From Haloprofundus salinisoli (GTDB lineage Archaea; Halobacteriota; Halobacteria; Halobacteriales; Haloferacaceae): DNA of 64,000 nucleotides. The stretch covers positions 62,001-126,000 of the forward strand of contig NZ_CP083663.1 in assembly GCF_020097815.1 (NCBI RefSeq). Direction: 5' to 3'. Position numbers and translations under genes: made by a program. The notes beneath the pieces were generated by a model. That model had not been told where the DNA came from and searched no databases. It was given only the letters and a program-made list of their open reading frames with translations. Shown one piece after another: positions 36,552 to 46,305 of this stretch (position 1 is its first letter; every line of letters starts with the position of its first letter).

Positions 36552-37829
36552 ATGGCAGCTAACGGAACATCGAAGGTCGAGGAAGAATCGGAATCGGCGG
36601 TCCAGACTGCCCGACGACAGTTGGAGCGAGCGGCGGCCCAGGTCGATGTCGACCCGGGCGTCATTGAGCGTCTGTCGCACCCCGACAAGGTCCACCGGGT
36701 GTCGATTCCGCTCCGCCGCGACGACGGGTCGATGGAGGTCTTCACCGGCTACCGCGCCCAACACGACAGCGTCCGGGGACCGTTCAAAGGCGGCCTGCGC
36801 TACCACCCGGACGTGAGCACCGAGGAGTGCATCGGACTGTCGATGTGGATGACGTGGAAGTGCGCCGTGATGGACATTCCCTTCGGCGGCGGCAAGGGCG
36901 GCATCGTCGTCGACCCGAAGACGCTCAGCGAGAACGAGAAAGAGCGACTCACTCGGCGCTTCGCCGAGGAGCTCCGCGACGTTATCGGGCCGATGCACGA
37001 CATCCCCGCTCCCGACATGGGGACGGACCCGCAGACGATGGCGTGGTTCATGGACGCCTACTCGATGCAGGAGGGCGAGACGACGCCCGGCGTCGTCACC
37101 GGCAAGCCGCCGTCGATCGGCGGCAGCCACGGCCGCGAGGAGTCGCCGGGCCGCAGCGTCGGCATCATCGCCCGCGAGGCCATCGACTACTACGGTTGGG
37201 ACGTCGAGGAGACGACCGTCGCAGTCCAGGGGTTCGGCAGCGTCGGTGCGAACGCGGCGCGCTTTTTGGACGACCTCGGCACGAAAGTCGTCGCTATCAG
37301 TGACGTCAACGGTGCCATCTACGATCCCGACGGCCTCGACACGAAGGACGTGGAAGGCCACGACGAGAAACCCGGCATGGTGTCGGGCTACGACGCACCG
37401 GAGACGCTCAGTAACAGTGAACTGCTGGAACTCGACGTCGACATCCTCATCCCCGCGGCCATCGGCAACGCCCTGACTGCCGACAACGCCAACCAGGTAC
37501 AGGCGGGGATGATCGTCGAAGGCGCGAACGGCCCGACGACTTCGGCGGCCGACGCCATCTTCGAAGAACGAGATATCCCCGTGATTCCGGACATCCTCGC
37601 CAACGCCGGTGGCGTCACCGTCTCCTACTTCGAGTGGCTCCAGGACATCAACCGCCGCGCGTGGCCGCTCGACCGCGTCAACGACGAACTCGAGATGGAG
37701 ATGCTGAAGGCGTGGAACGCGGTCCGAGCGGAAGTCGACGAGCGAGGCGTCACCTGGCGTGACGCCGCCTACATCGTCGCGCTCTCTCGCGTCGCCGAGG
37801 CGCACGAGGCGCGCGGACTCTGGCCGTAA
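36552..37829 (+). CDS. gdhB: Glutamate dehydrogenase (first paralogue)
   Basis: A protein of 425 aa, hexameric-type GDH that interconverts glutamate and 2-oxoglutarate with ammonia. Seen: the substrate-binding region [14 protein letters not shown], the Lys segment [14 protein letters not shown], catalytic region IPAPDMGT, and Rossmann motif [13 protein letters not shown]. An earlier ATG at 36537 is possible. The cofactor (NAD or NADP) cannot be assigned safely. A 23-bp tandem duplication overlaps its stop codon. A second GDH lies 1 kb downstream after a citE-like gene. Confidence 0.95.
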   Translation: MAANGTSKVEEESESAVQTARRQLERAAAQVDVDPGVIERLSHPDKVHRVSIPLRRDDGSMEVFTGYRAQHDSVRGPFKGGLRYHPDVSTEECIGLSMWMTWKCAVMDIPFGGGKGGIVVDPKTLSENEKERLTRRFAEELRDVIGPMHDIPAPDMGTDPQTMAWFMDAYSMQEGETTPGVVTGKPPSIGGSHGREESPGRSVGIIAREAIDYYGWDVEETTVAVQGFGSVGANAARFLDDLGTKVVAISDVNGAIYDPDGLDTKDVEGHDEKPGMVSGYDAPETLSNSELLELDVDILIPAAIGNALTADNANQVQAGMIVEGANGPTTSAADAIFEERDIPVIPDILANAGGVTVSYFEWLQDINRRAWPLDRVNDELEMEMLKAWNAVRAEVDERGVTWRDAAYIVALSRVAEAHEARGLWP

Positions 37830-37872
37830 GGCGTCTACCGTCGTCTCGCTAAGGCGTCTATCGTCGTCTCGT
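37827..37872 (+). repeat. 23-bp tandem duplication spanning the GDH stop codon
   Basis: Units at 37827-37849 and 37850-37872 differ by two bases (TAAGGCGTCTACCGTCGTCTC versus the copy with T for C). The first unit contains the TAA stop. It looks like a slip-strand duplication after the coding region. Confidence 0.85.
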
Positions 37873-37938
37873 CTCCGAACCGGGCCGAGCCGCGGTAGAC
37901 CGACGGGAGTTAAAACGCCGCCCCGCGTCGCTTCGGGT

Positions 37939-38784
37939 ATGTCCCGACGTAGCGTACTCTTCTCGCCGGGTGACCGCCCGGAACTCATGCGGAAAGCGCC
38001 GGCGAGCGACGCCGACACCATCGTCTTCGACCTCGAAGACGCCGTCTCGCCCGAGCGGAAGGCCGACGCCCGCGAGGCGATCAGAGACGTGCTCTCGGAC
38101 TCCGAGTTCGACCCCGACGCCGAAGTCTGCGTTCGCCTCAGCGGCGTCGACCTCGAGGCCGACCTCGACCGGATTCTCGCCGACGGGGCTCGACTCGACG
38201 CCGTGATGCTCCCGAAGGTCACGTCGGCGGCAGACGTCGACCGAGCGGCCGACCTGCTCGACGAGCGCGGCCGGAGCCTCCCGGTGCTCGCGCTCGTCGA
38301 GAGCGCCGCGGGCGTTCTCGCGGCCGAAGCGATCGCTGCCGCGGACGCAACCGACGCACTGGCGTTCGGAGCTGAGGACCTCGCCGCCGACATCGGCGCG
38401 ACGCGGACCGAGGAGGGGACGGAGGTACTCTACGCCCGCCAGCACGTCGTTCTCGCGGCGAGCGCGGCCGGCGTCGACGCCCTCGATATGGTGTACACCG
38501 ACTTCCAAGACCCGGAGGGGTTGGCCGAGGAGACGTCGTTCGGGCTCACTCTCGGCTACGACGGCAAACTGGTCATCCATCCCTCCCAGGTACCGGTCGT
38601 CAACGACGCGTTCACGCCGAGTGCCGAGCGAATCGAGTGGGCACAGAAAGTCGTCGCAGCCAAGGAGCGAGCCGACGACGAGGCCCGCGGCGTCTTCCAA
38701 GTCGACGGCGAGATGATAGACGGGCCGCTCGTCGCGCAGGCCGAGCGTATCGTCGCGCGGGCGGAGGCGGCGGACCGTCTATAA
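37939..38784 (+). CDS. CitE-like lyase (HpcH/HpaI aldolase family)
   Basis: A protein of 281 aa. Conserved pieces: LFSPGDRPELMRKAPAS, DTIVFDLEDAVSPERK (Glu/Asp metal ligands), AVMLPKVTSA, VLALVESAAGVLAAE and FGAEDLAADIG. Members cleave or form beta-hydroxyacyl-CoA, for example beta-methylmalyl-CoA lyase, citramalyl-CoA lyase or malate synthase-like enzymes. In haloarchaea such proteins serve the methylaspartate cycle. The ATG at 37939 is preferred over the longer upstream frame. It is sandwiched between two GDH genes, which links it to glutamate/2-oxoglutarate carbon flow. Confidence 0.9.
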   Translation: MSRRSVLFSPGDRPELMRKAPASDADTIVFDLEDAVSPERKADAREAIRDVLSDSEFDPDAEVCVRLSGVDLEADLDRILADGARLDAVMLPKVTSAADVDRAADLLDERGRSLPVLALVESAAGVLAAEAIAAADATDALAFGAEDLAADIGATRTEEGTEVLYARQHVVLAASAAGVDALDMVYTDFQDPEGLAEETSFGLTLGYDGKLVIHPSQVPVVNDAFTPSAERIEWAQKVVAAKERADDEARGVFQVDGEMIDGPLVAQAERIVARAEAADRL

Positions 38785-38855
38785 GGTGTAATATCACTGA
38801 CGATTGATATAAATTCGACAACCTTTAACCACCCTCCCGCGCGTCTGTGCAACAC

Positions 38856-40112
38856 ATGCCTGAGGAGGCCAATCCGTTCGAGAGCTTACAGGAACAGGTC
38901 GACGACGCGGCCGCATATCTCGACGTGTCGCCCGACGTGCTCGAACGCCTGAAGAACCCCGAGCGCGTGCTGGAGACGAATCTCTCCGTCGAGATGGACG
39001 ACGGGCGACTCGAAGTGTTCCGCGCGTACCGTTCGCAGTTCAACGGCGACCGCGGCCCGTACAAGGGCGGCATCCGCTACCACCCGACCGTCTCGCGCGA
39101 CGAGGTGAAGGCGCTGTCGGGGTGGATGGTGTACAAGACCGCCGTCGTCGACATCCCCTACGGCGGCGGGAAGGGCGGCATCGTCATCGACCCCGACGAG
39201 TACAGCGAGAGCGAACTCAAACGCATCACCCGGTCGTTCGCCACGGAGCTCCGCCCGATTATCGGTGAGGACCAGGACATCCCCGCACCCGACGTCAACA
39301 CCGGCCAGCGGGAGATGAACTGGATAAAGGACACCTACGAGAGACTGGAGAACACGACTGCTCCGGGCGTCGTCACGGGCAAAGCCATCGACTCCGGCGG
39401 GAGCGAGGGTCGCGTCGAAGCGACCGGTCGGTCGACGATGCTCACCGCCCGCGAGGCGTTCGACTACCTCGGCGTGGAGATGGAGGGTGCGACGGTCGCG
39501 GTGCAGGGCTACGGCAACGCCGGGTCCATCGCGGCGTATCTCATCGAAGACCTCGGCGCGAACGTCGTCGCCGCCTCCGATTCCAGCGGCGCAATCTACA
39601 ACCCCGACGGCTTCGACGCGCGGAAGGCCAAGGAGTACAAAGCCGAGACGGGCAGTCTCAGCGGGTTCGACGGTGCGAGCGAGGAGATGACCAACGAGGA
39701 CCTGCTCACGCTCGACGTCGATCTCCTCGTTCCCGCCGCGCTCGAAAACGCCATCGACGGCGACCTCGCCCGCGACGTGCAGGCGGACGTCATCGTCGAG
39801 GCGGCGAACGGGCCGCTGACGCCCGAAGCGGACGGCGTGCTCACAGAACGCGACGTGGCCGTCATCCCCGACATCCTCGCCAACGCCGGCGGCGTCACCG
39901 TCTCGTACTTCGAGTGGGTTCAGAACCGCCAGCGCTTCCACTGGTCCGAAGAACGCGTCAACGACGAACTGGAGACGGTCATCGTCGGCGCCTTCGAGGA
40001 CCTCGTCGACGCCTACGAGTCAAACGACGTGCCGAACTTCCGCACCGCCGCCTACGTCGTCGCCATCCAGCGCGTCGTCGACGCCTACGAACAGGGCGGC
40101 AACTGGCCGTAG
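38856..40112 (+). CDS. Glutamate dehydrogenase (second paralogue)
   Basis: A protein of 418 aa, related to the first paralogue but clearly diverged. It has [17 protein letters not shown], the GGGKGG lysine region, DIPAPDVNT, and [17 protein letters not shown]. The N-terminus differs completely from the first ([18 protein letters not shown]). A TATA-like GATATAAA near 38808 lies before the ATG at 38856. Two GDHs in one locus suggest separate anabolic and catabolic, or NADP and NAD, roles; that is inference. Confidence 0.95.
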   Translation: MPEEANPFESLQEQVDDAAAYLDVSPDVLERLKNPERVLETNLSVEMDDGRLEVFRAYRSQFNGDRGPYKGGIRYHPTVSRDEVKALSGWMVYKTAVVDIPYGGGKGGIVIDPDEYSESELKRITRSFATELRPIIGEDQDIPAPDVNTGQREMNWIKDTYERLENTTAPGVVTGKAIDSGGSEGRVEATGRSTMLTAREAFDYLGVEMEGATVAVQGYGNAGSIAAYLIEDLGANVVAASDSSGAIYNPDGFDARKAKEYKAETGSLSGFDGASEEMTNEDLLTLDVDLLVPAALENAIDGDLARDVQADVIVEAANGPLTPEADGVLTERDVAVIPDILANAGGVTVSYFEWVQNRQRFHWSEERVNDELETVIVGAFEDLVDAYESNDVPNFRTAAYVVAIQRVVDAYEQGGNWP

Positions 40113-40212
40113 GCGCTCGCTGTCTCCATCTCTCGTCTCCCCACCACTCCGTCTCTCGTCGCTCTCGCTTCGGGTCGTAGCATATACCATCGACCCCGGC
40201 CTACAGGCATCT

Positions 40213-40728
40213 ATGTCCGATTCCCCTGGGTGGTTTCGCCGCCACAGTCTCGGCCTCACCTTCCTCGCCCTCGTCGTCGTCAGTGTCTCGCTTCTCGGCG
40301 TCGTCGGTCTCGGGGCGCTCGTCGCGCTCGCGTCGCTCGGCCAACCGCTCGGCGCGTTCGCGGCCGCCGTGTTCCCCTGGGCCGCCGGTGCTGTCGTCCT
40401 CACGATCTCGACCGTCGTCTTCGGCTTGCTGTTCCTCTGGTCGCTCGCCCGACGGGCGCGTCTCCCGCGCAGCAAGCGCCTCCGCGCCGTCGCCGCCAGG
40501 GCGGAGGCTCGCAACGACTGGGCCGCGACGCTGAACCTTTCTTCGCGGTTCGCGCCGAGAGGCCCGAAAGAAGACCCCGTCGAGACGCTCAAACGACGCT
40601 ACGCCACCGGCGAGCTCTCCGAGCGTGAGTTCGAGCGCAGACTCGAACTCATCATGGACGACGGCGGCGACGGCGGGCGGCGGTCCGAGTACGACGAACG
40701 CGAGCCGGACCGACTCCGAAACTACTGA
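40213..40728 (+). CDS. SHOCT-domain membrane protein
   Basis: A protein of 171 aa. Two membrane helices (about 14-37 and 44-75) are followed by a basic cytoplasmic linker and a C-terminal SHOCT motif, [25 protein letters not shown] is a short oligomerisation-type domain often at the end of small membrane proteins. The tail is acidic. Its function is unknown; it is a stand-alone gene between GDH and pyrB. Confidence 0.88.
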   Translation: MSDSPGWFRRHSLGLTFLALVVVSVSLLGVVGLGALVALASLGQPLGAFAAAVFPWAAGAVVLTISTVVFGLLFLWSLARRARLPRSKRLRAVAARAEARNDWAATLNLSSRFAPRGPKEDPVETLKRRYATGELSEREFERRLELIMDDGGDGGRRSEYDEREPDRLRNY

Positions 40729-40841
40729 GTCGAACCCGTCGTCACCGCCGCGTCGGTCGAACCGCGGTTGCACGAAACTGTATAGTTCTCCACGCCACGG
40801 TCCCGATTGATTCAAGTCGCTGCACTACCCGCCTGTACGTG

Positions 40842-41768
40842 ATGCGTCAGGACCACCTCATCTCCGCGGCGAACCTGTCACGGGAGGGTATCGAGGCGGT
40901 ACTCGACCGGGCGGCGGCCATCGACGCCGACCCGGCGGCGTACCGTCAGCGGCACGCGGGGGCCGTGCTCGCGCTCTGTTTCTTCGAACCGAGCACGCGC
41001 ACCAAGATGAGCTTCGACACCGCGATGAAACGCCTCGGCGGCACCACCGTCGACATGGGTACCGTCGAGTCCTCGTCGGTCAAGAAGGGCGAGACGCTCG
41101 CCGACACCGTCCGCGTCGTCGAGGGCTACGCCGACGCCATCGTCCTCCGGCACCCCTCGGAGGGCGCGGCGAAGATGGCCTCGGAGTTCGTCGACGTCCC
41201 GCTCGTGAACGCGGGCGACGGCGCGGGACAGCACCCGAGTCAGACGCTCTTGGATCTCTACACCATCCGCGAACGATCGGGGTTGGACGACCTTTCTATC
41301 GGTATTATGGGCGACCTCAAGTACGGGCGGACGGTCCACTCGCTGGCGCACGCGCTGACTAACTTCGACGTCCGCCAACACTTCATCAGCCCCGAAAGCC
41401 TCCGGCTGCCGCGAAACGTCCGCTTCGACCTCCACGAGGCGGGCGCGCAGGTCCGCGAGCACACCGACCTCGACGAGGTGCTCCCCGAGCTCGACGTGCT
41501 CTACGTCACGCGCATTCAGCGCGAGCGCTTCCCCGACGAGAACGAGTACCGCGCCGTCGCCGGCCAGTACCGAATCGACGAGGAGACGCTGGAGACCGCC
41601 CGCGACGACCTGAGCGTGATGCACCCGCTACCGCGCGTCGACGAGATCGCACCCGAGGTGGACGAGACCGAGTACGCGACGTACTTCGAGCAGGCGCACA
41701 ACGGGATTCCGGTCCGGATGGCGCTGCTGGACGAGTTGCTGACGCGGTTCAAGGAGGGTGGCCGATGA
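40842..41768 (+). CDS. pyrB: Aspartate carbamoyltransferase catalytic subunit
   Basis: A protein of 308 aa, PyrB. It condenses carbamoyl phosphate and aspartate to carbamoyl aspartate in pyrimidine synthesis. The carbamoyl-phosphate signature [15 protein letters not shown], the Lys loop [25 protein letters not shown] and the Asp-binding segment [10 protein letters not shown] are intact. The ATG at 40842 follows an upstream GTG alternative at 40839. It overlaps pyrI by 4 bp, so the two subunits are made together. Confidence 0.97.
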   Translation: MRQDHLISAANLSREGIEAVLDRAAAIDADPAAYRQRHAGAVLALCFFEPSTRTKMSFDTAMKRLGGTTVDMGTVESSSVKKGETLADTVRVVEGYADAIVLRHPSEGAAKMASEFVDVPLVNAGDGAGQHPSQTLLDLYTIRERSGLDDLSIGIMGDLKYGRTVHSLAHALTNFDVRQHFISPESLRLPRNVRFDLHEAGAQVREHTDLDEVLPELDVLYVTRIQRERFPDENEYRAVAGQYRIDEETLETARDDLSVMHPLPRVDEIAPEVDETEYATYFEQAHNGIPVRMALLDELLTRFKEGGR

Positions 41769-42229
41769 GCGACCACGAACTCCGCGTCTCGAAGATTCGC
41801 AACGGCACCGTCATCGACCACGTCACCGCCGGGCAGGCGCTGAACGTTCTCGCCATTCTCGGTATCGACGGCTCCGAGGGAGAGGGGGTCAGCATCGGCA
41901 TGAACGTCCCGAGCGACCGCCTCGGCCGCAAGGACGTGGTGAAGGTCGAGGACCGCGAGCTGAGTCAGTCGGAGGTGGAGGTGCTGTCGCTCATCGCGCC
42001 GGAGGCGAGCATCAACATCATCCGCGACTACGACGTCGTCGAGAAGAGTCGGGTCGACCGTCCCGAGACCGTCGCCGGCCTGCTCTCGTGTCCGAACCGT
42101 AACTGCATCACCAACGACGACGAACCCATCGCCTCGAAGTTCACCGTCGTCGCCGACGGGGTACGTTGTACCTACTGCGGGGAGATTGTCCGCGACGACA
42201 TCGCCGCCCACCTCGACGTCCAGGGCTGA
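41765..42229 (+). CDS. pyrI: Aspartate carbamoyltransferase regulatory subunit
   Basis: A protein of 154 aa, PyrI, the allosteric regulatory chain of the ATCase holoenzyme. The nucleotide-binding domain comes first ([24 protein letters not shown]). The zinc domain follows, with four Cys in [10 protein letters not shown] and [14 protein letters not shown] feedback is the family role. The ATGA overlap with pyrB at 41765-41768 shows coupling. Confidence 0.97.
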   Translation: MSDHELRVSKIRNGTVIDHVTAGQALNVLAILGIDGSEGEGVSIGMNVPSDRLGRKDVVKVEDRELSQSEVEVLSLIAPEASINIIRDYDVVEKSRVDRPETVAGLLSCPNRNCITNDDEPIASKFTVVADGVRCTYCGEIVRDDIAAHLDVQG

Positions 42230-42298
42230 CGCGGGCCGAAGACGGACCTGGTCGGGAGGGTCACAATACCTTTGTATCCCCTCGCTGTATCCGAGGGC

Positions 42299-42403
42299 AT
42301 GTCCGGAAAGGCAAAACTCGTACTCGCACTGGCGATGATGACGCTCGTCTACGTCTTCGTGTCCGGCGGCGCCGAACCCGTCGAAGTCGAAGTCGAGGCG
42401 TAA
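42299..42403 (+). CDS. 34-aa single-pass membrane microprotein
   Basis: From the ATG at 42299 to the TAA at 42401-42403 there is a 34-codon frame. It has a lysine-containing N-terminus, one hydrophobic helix (LVLALAMMTLVYVFV) and an acidic VEVEVEA tail. A TATA-like CACAATACC lies about 30 bp before it. The charged ends, hydrophobic core, codon use (G/C wobble) and position fit a real small gene. Its function is unknown; stress- or membrane-associated microproteins of this type are common in archaea. Confidence 0.6.
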   Translation: MSGKAKLVLALAMMTLVYVFVSGGAEPVEVEVEA

Positions 42404-42552
42404 ATATCGAACCGGCCTCCCTTTTCCTCTCCTCGCCCGACGAGCGGACTCGTCGGCTCACGTCGGCGAGCGGAGGTGTCGGCTCCCGCCGCCGCGTTCG
42501 CGGTCGTTCCCGGAACGAACGACTTAGGGCGGGCCGCCGCCAACTCGCGTCC

Positions 42553-43482
42553 ATGTACGGGGTCGTCACGCGCAACGCCGAAGAGGTCGACTGGCCGGAT
42601 TTCGACGCCGGGTTCTACGAGGTCAAAGACGTCACGGGCCGCGCAGCCGAACCGCTTGCGAACGCGGTCAACATGGTGTCCTGTTTCGGCGACAACGCCG
42701 CCGCCGACGAGAACCCCGAACTCGTTCCGGTGAACGAGGACGGCGAACTCGCCACCCGCGACCGGACGTACTTCGACTGGGCGTACATCTGCCCGACCAA
42801 CGAGAAGTACCGCGAGGGACTGCTCGAAATCGTCGAGGACTGCGCCGCCGAGAACGGCGACGTGCGCCTCGACGACGTCGGCTTTCCCCGCGAGGGCTAC
42901 TGTCACTGCGAGCGCTGCGAGCGGCAGTATTCGGAGTGGGCGGAACGGGGTTCCGCCGGAGAAGCGAGCGGGTCTCGCTCGCGAGATAGCGAGTTCGACG
43001 ACTGGTTCGCGTGGCGCGCGTCGGTCATCACCGAGTTCGTCGCCGAGGCCGCCGAGCGTATCCCCGGAAAGACGTATCTCACCCTCTATCCGGACCCGTA
43101 TCCGGGCCACCTCTACACGCGCGCCGGTCTCGATATCGAGGCGCTGAGCGAACACGTCGACGAGTTCGTCATCCCGCTGTACGACATCCACTACGGGACG
43201 ACGTACTGGCTCGAAACCATCGCCAAGGGCTTTCAGAGCCGACTGAACTGGACGCCCGACGGCTCCGCACCCCCCTCCGGCGAGGGCGACGGTGCGGGGA
43301 CGTCCTTTTCTATCGAACTCTACGCCGTCAACGTCGACGTCGACGACCTCATCCACGCGACGGAAGTCGCCGAAAACTACGCAGCGGACGTCTTCTTCGG
43401 CTACGACGCGAGCAACGCCGCCGCCGCGGTGCGCCGTAAGCGCGCCGACGCCCGCGAGGGCGTCACCTACGGCGACGAGTGA
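42553..43482 (+). CDS. Glycoside-hydrolase-like TIM-barrel protein
   Basis: A protein of 309 aa from the ATG at 42553. Strand patterns such as DDVGFPREGYC (family-like Asp), KTYLTLYPDPYPG, EFVIPLYDIHYGT and FSIELYAVNV suggest a TIM barrel resembling putative glycosyl hydrolases. A Cys cluster, CHCERC (C-x-C-x2-C) with nearby acidic residues, is notable and may bind metal. A low-complexity GSAGEASGSRSRDSE stretch interrupts it around residues 139-153. Catalytic function is uncertain. Upstream frames extending to 42166 are not supported. Confidence 0.6.
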   Translation: MYGVVTRNAEEVDWPDFDAGFYEVKDVTGRAAEPLANAVNMVSCFGDNAAADENPELVPVNEDGELATRDRTYFDWAYICPTNEKYREGLLEIVEDCAAENGDVRLDDVGFPREGYCHCERCERQYSEWAERGSAGEASGSRSRDSEFDDWFAWRASVITEFVAEAAERIPGKTYLTLYPDPYPGHLYTRAGLDIEALSEHVDEFVIPLYDIHYGTTYWLETIAKGFQSRLNWTPDGSAPPSGEGDGAGTSFSIELYAVNVDVDDLIHATEVAENYAADVFFGYDASNAAAAVRRKRADAREGVTYGDE

Positions 43483-43515
43483 CACCGACGACGTCGCGTC
43501 TCGCGGTCGACCGGG

Positions 43516-43632
43516 TCACAGTGGCCCGTAGCTCATCGCCCAGACGACGACGATTCCCAGTATCGTCATGAACAGGGCGAACGCGGCGAGCGCCAGCAAC
43601 ATGTGACCGGTCGGCCCTCTCGACTCTCCCAT
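43516..43632 (-). CDS. 38-aa single-pass membrane microprotein
   Basis: The minus strand from ATG 43630-43632 to the stop at 43516-43518 encodes 38 aa: MGESRGPTGHMLL, then the strongly hydrophobic ALAAFALFMTILGIVVVWAM, then SYGPL. A short polar N-terminus, a single helix and no charged insertions favour a genuine membrane peptide. It is convergent with the TIM-barrel gene, 34 bp away. Its function is unknown. Confidence 0.55.
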   Translation of the reverse strand: MGESRGPTGHMLLALAAFALFMTILGIVVVWAMSYGPL

Positions 43633-43739
43633 GTCCGTTCTCGGGGTTCGAGGGATTTAGTTCGCGCGCCCGTCGACCCTCGCGCGAGTTCGACGGAACG
43701 GTTTTGCCGATTCGTGCTGTGAGTTAACACGGGCTAGCT

Positions 43740-43895
43740 ATGGCATCCAAACAGAGTGCGCGTTCGCGGTGTCTCAACTGTGGCTACGAGGCACCGTCAG
43801 GCGGAGACGAGTGGGACCACGTCGACGTACCGCGACTGGGCGGGATGACGCGCTGTCCGGAGTGCGGGTCGACGAACGTGATGAGCGGACGTTAA
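43740..43895 (+). CDS. 51-aa double-CxxC zinc-ribbon microprotein
   Basis: The ATG at 43740 opens a 51-codon frame ending in TAA at 43893-43895. It contains CLNCGYEAP and CPECGSTN (two CxxCG knuckles, Cys11/14 and 39/42), separated by a polar loop, giving a probable zinc ribbon. Small zinc-finger proteins with this CPxCG pattern are a known haloarchaeal class, often regulators of growth or biofilm traits. Upstream AGTTAACACGG is promoter-like. Confidence 0.75.
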   Translation: MASKQSARSRCLNCGYEAPSGGDEWDHVDVPRLGGMTRCPECGSTNVMSGR

Positions 43896-44191
43896 GGCGG
43901 CGAGAAGGGTCCGGCGGGTGACACGACCGTCCCGCCCCAGCCGCCCCGGCTGTCCTGAGGCGATGCCGCACCAAGGGGTTCGGAGGGGCAGTTAGATTGT
44001 AATCCGTTATTAACGGCGACGCCGTTCGATTCTGAGTCCTCAGCGTGAGAGCCAGACAGAACAAAGCCAGCGTAGAACGTTTGTATCCGGCGTTTTTCTC
44101 TCCCGTCCCGGAGATTGTTGTTGGATATAGTAACTCTACTGAACCCGGGCATATACCCGGATTGAATATCCGCTTTACCAACGGTTAGGAT
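43896..44191. other. 296-bp intergenic region with hairpins and AT-rich promoter
   Basis: A hairpin CAGCC-GCCCC-GGCTG (43938-43952) after the zinc-ribbon gene may end its transcript. Towards the ATP-grasp gene the DNA becomes AT-rich, with CCGGG (44145-44149) and CCCGG (44156-44160) around CATATA. This inverted repeat overlaps the likely TATA of the ATP-grasp gene and could be an operator. No gene is convincing in between. Confidence 0.5.
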
Positions 44192-45412
44192 ATGAGCACC
44201 TACGGATCGGGAGCGGAGTCGATAGTCATCCCTGCGATAAGCGCGCCGAGTAGCGTCAGTTTCGTCAGGTCGCTCGGTCGTCACGGCGTTCGCCCGATAA
44301 CCGTCTCCGAACGGAAGACCGCGTCTGGTTTCTCGTCTCGCTACAGCGCCGAGAGCCACGTCGTCCCCGGACCCGACGAGAACCTTCGGGGGTACGAGGA
44401 TGCGCTCCTCTCACTGGCCGAGCGCTCCGACGTTCGGGCGCTGGTGCCGATGCGCGAGGCGGACGTGTTCGTCTTGGCCCGCCGTCGAGAGCAGTTCGCC
44501 GACCACGTCTCGACGCTGTGGCCGTCGTTCGAACAGCTTCGGACGGTCCACGACCGCCGGAGACTCGTCGAAGTCGCCGGCGACGCGGGCGTCGCCGCAC
44601 CCGAGACGCAGCTGCTGAGCGAGGTCGACGACTGGGACCGAAACCGCATCGTCAAGGGACGGTACTCGGTGCTCACCCACGAGTACGAACCGTCGGTCCC
44701 GCCGCGGAAACTGCTTGACCCCGGATCGACGAGATATCTCGAAGCGGGAACCGAACCCGACGTGGCGTCGATTCGCGGCGAGATGCGACACAACCCCATC
44801 GCACAGGAGTTCGTCGGCGGCGACGAGTACGCGTTGTGGGCGCTGTACGACGAGGGTGAACCGGTGGCAACGTGCCAGAAACACCAACTCCGCGGGTGGA
44901 ACTACGCCGGCGGTACGAGCGTCTACCGGCGCACGGTGTGCATCCCCGAACTCGAACAGGCCGGACGCGCGCTGTTGGACGAACTCGACTGGCACGGCTT
45001 CGCCTCCGTGCAGTTCAAGCGCGAGCCGGACTCCGGCGAGTTCACGCTGATGGAGATAAATCCGCGCGTCTGGGTGTCGCTTCCGTGTGCCGTTCGCGCC
45101 GGCGCGAACTTCCCGCTGTACTTCTGGCAGACGGCGACGGGGAAACCGGTCGACATCGACCCCGAGAACCCCTACGAAGAGGACGTCGCGACCCACCTCC
45201 TCCGCGGCGAGGCCGCCCACCTCACGAGCGTCCTCTCGAAGAAGGAGTCGTTCGTCGACCCGCCGACGCTCACCGCCACCGCCGTCGGGATGGCGAAGTC
45301 GATGTACCGCCCGAAACACCGCGGTATCGACTACCTGAGCGCCGACGACCCACTCCCCTTCGTCCGCGGCGCGCTCAACGTCTCGCTCGGCCAGATGAAG
45401 AAAGCGCTGTGA
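44192..45412 (+). CDS. ATP-grasp ligase
   Basis: A protein of 406 aa. The N-terminal domain (SLGRHGVRPITVSERKTASG) precedes an ATP-grasp fold with the lysine segment RNRIVKGRYSVLTHEYEP, the metal/ATP-binding EINPRVW (Glu, Asn) and FASVQFKREPDSGEFTLMEINP. Relatives join a carboxylate to an amine or thiol, often in surface polysaccharide or peptide-type pathways. The acceptor substrate cannot be read. An AT-rich upstream region with an inverted repeat suggests individual regulation. Confidence 0.85.
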   Translation: MSTYGSGAESIVIPAISAPSSVSFVRSLGRHGVRPITVSERKTASGFSSRYSAESHVVPGPDENLRGYEDALLSLAERSDVRALVPMREADVFVLARRREQFADHVSTLWPSFEQLRTVHDRRRLVEVAGDAGVAAPETQLLSEVDDWDRNRIVKGRYSVLTHEYEPSVPPRKLLDPGSTRYLEAGTEPDVASIRGEMRHNPIAQEFVGGDEYALWALYDEGEPVATCQKHQLRGWNYAGGTSVYRRTVCIPELEQAGRALLDELDWHGFASVQFKREPDSGEFTLMEINPRVWVSLPCAVRAGANFPLYFWQTATGKPVDIDPENPYEEDVATHLLRGEAAHLTSVLSKKESFVDPPTLTATAVGMAKSMYRPKHRGIDYLSADDPLPFVRGALNVSLGQMKKAL

Positions 45413-45447
45413 GCGCGCGGGAGGGCAGTGGTCGCTCGCGTCCGACT

Positions 45448-46305
45448 CTACTCGCCGCGAAACTCGGGAGAGCGGTTGCCCATAAACGACTCGACGCCCT
45501 CGGTGTGGTCTGCCGTCTCGAACACCGCCGACTGCGCGCCCGCCTCGTTGGCGATAGCCGACGAGAGCGAGCGCTCCCACCCCTGGTCGAGTAGCCGTTT
45601 CGAGGTTCGGAGCGCGACTGTCGGCCCCGAAGCGATTTTCTCGACGAACGCGTCGACCCGCTCGTCGAACGTTTCGTCCGCGTAGACGTGGTTGACGAGG
45701 CCGAGTTCGAGCGCTCTGTCGGCGTCGAGCAGTTCGCCGGTGAAGACGAGTTCCTTCGCCACGTTGTCGCCGACGATGCGGGGGAGGAGATACGAAGTAC
45801 CGGAGTCGACGGCGAGACCGACCTGGCGGAAGCCGAAGCCAATCCGGGCCTCCTCGCTCATCAGTTGCACGTCGCAGGCGATGGCGACGTTCGCGCCCGC
45901 GCCGACGGCGACGCCCTCGACTTTGGCGACGGTCGGGAACTCGCACTCGGCGAGTCGCTGGACGCACCGACCCGTGTTCTGGATGATGTGGCGCACTGCC
46001 TCGTCGAGCGTCCATCCGCCGGACTGCAGTTCCATCATCGCGTTCACGTCACCGCCGGCCGAGAACGACCCCTCGGAACCGGTGACGACGACGCAGCGGG
46101 CGTCACTGCCCTCCAACGCGTCGAGGGCGTCGACGATGCCGTCGGCGACGTCGGCGGTGAGTGCGTTGCGGAGACCGGGGTTGTTCAGCGTGATGGTGGC
46201 AACTCCCGTCTCCTCGTCTCTGTCGAGAAGCACGGCGTCGGAGCCAGTGTCGGCGTCATCGCCACCTGTAGCGCCGTCACCGGCGGCGGAGTCACCGTCA
46301 GTCAT
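45448..46305 (-). CDS. Enoyl-CoA hydratase/isomerase
   Basis: A crotonase-fold protein of 285 aa. The oxyanion-hole segment GSEGSFSAGGDVNAMMELQS and the second element VAKVEGVAVGAGANVAIACD are intact, and the catalytic Glu region AEARIGFGFRQVGLAVDSGT is present. It hydrates trans-2-enoyl-CoA or performs a related reaction. It starts within the last bases of the acyl-CoA ligase gene (8-bp overlap), so the two are translationally coupled, suggesting a shared acyl-CoA pathway. Confidence 0.93.
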   Translation of the reverse strand: MTDGDSAAGDGATGGDDADTGSDAVLLDRDEETGVATITLNNPGLRNALTADVADGIVDALDALEGSDARCVVVTGSEGSFSAGGDVNAMMELQSGGWTLDEAVRHIIQNTGRCVQRLAECEFPTVAKVEGVAVGAGANVAIACDVQLMSEEARIGFGFRQVGLAVDSGTSYLLPRIVGDNVAKELVFTGELLDADRALELGLVNHVYADETFDERVDAFVEKIASGPTVALRTSKRLLDQGWERSLSSAIANEAGAQSAVFETADHTEGVESFMGNRSPEFRGE

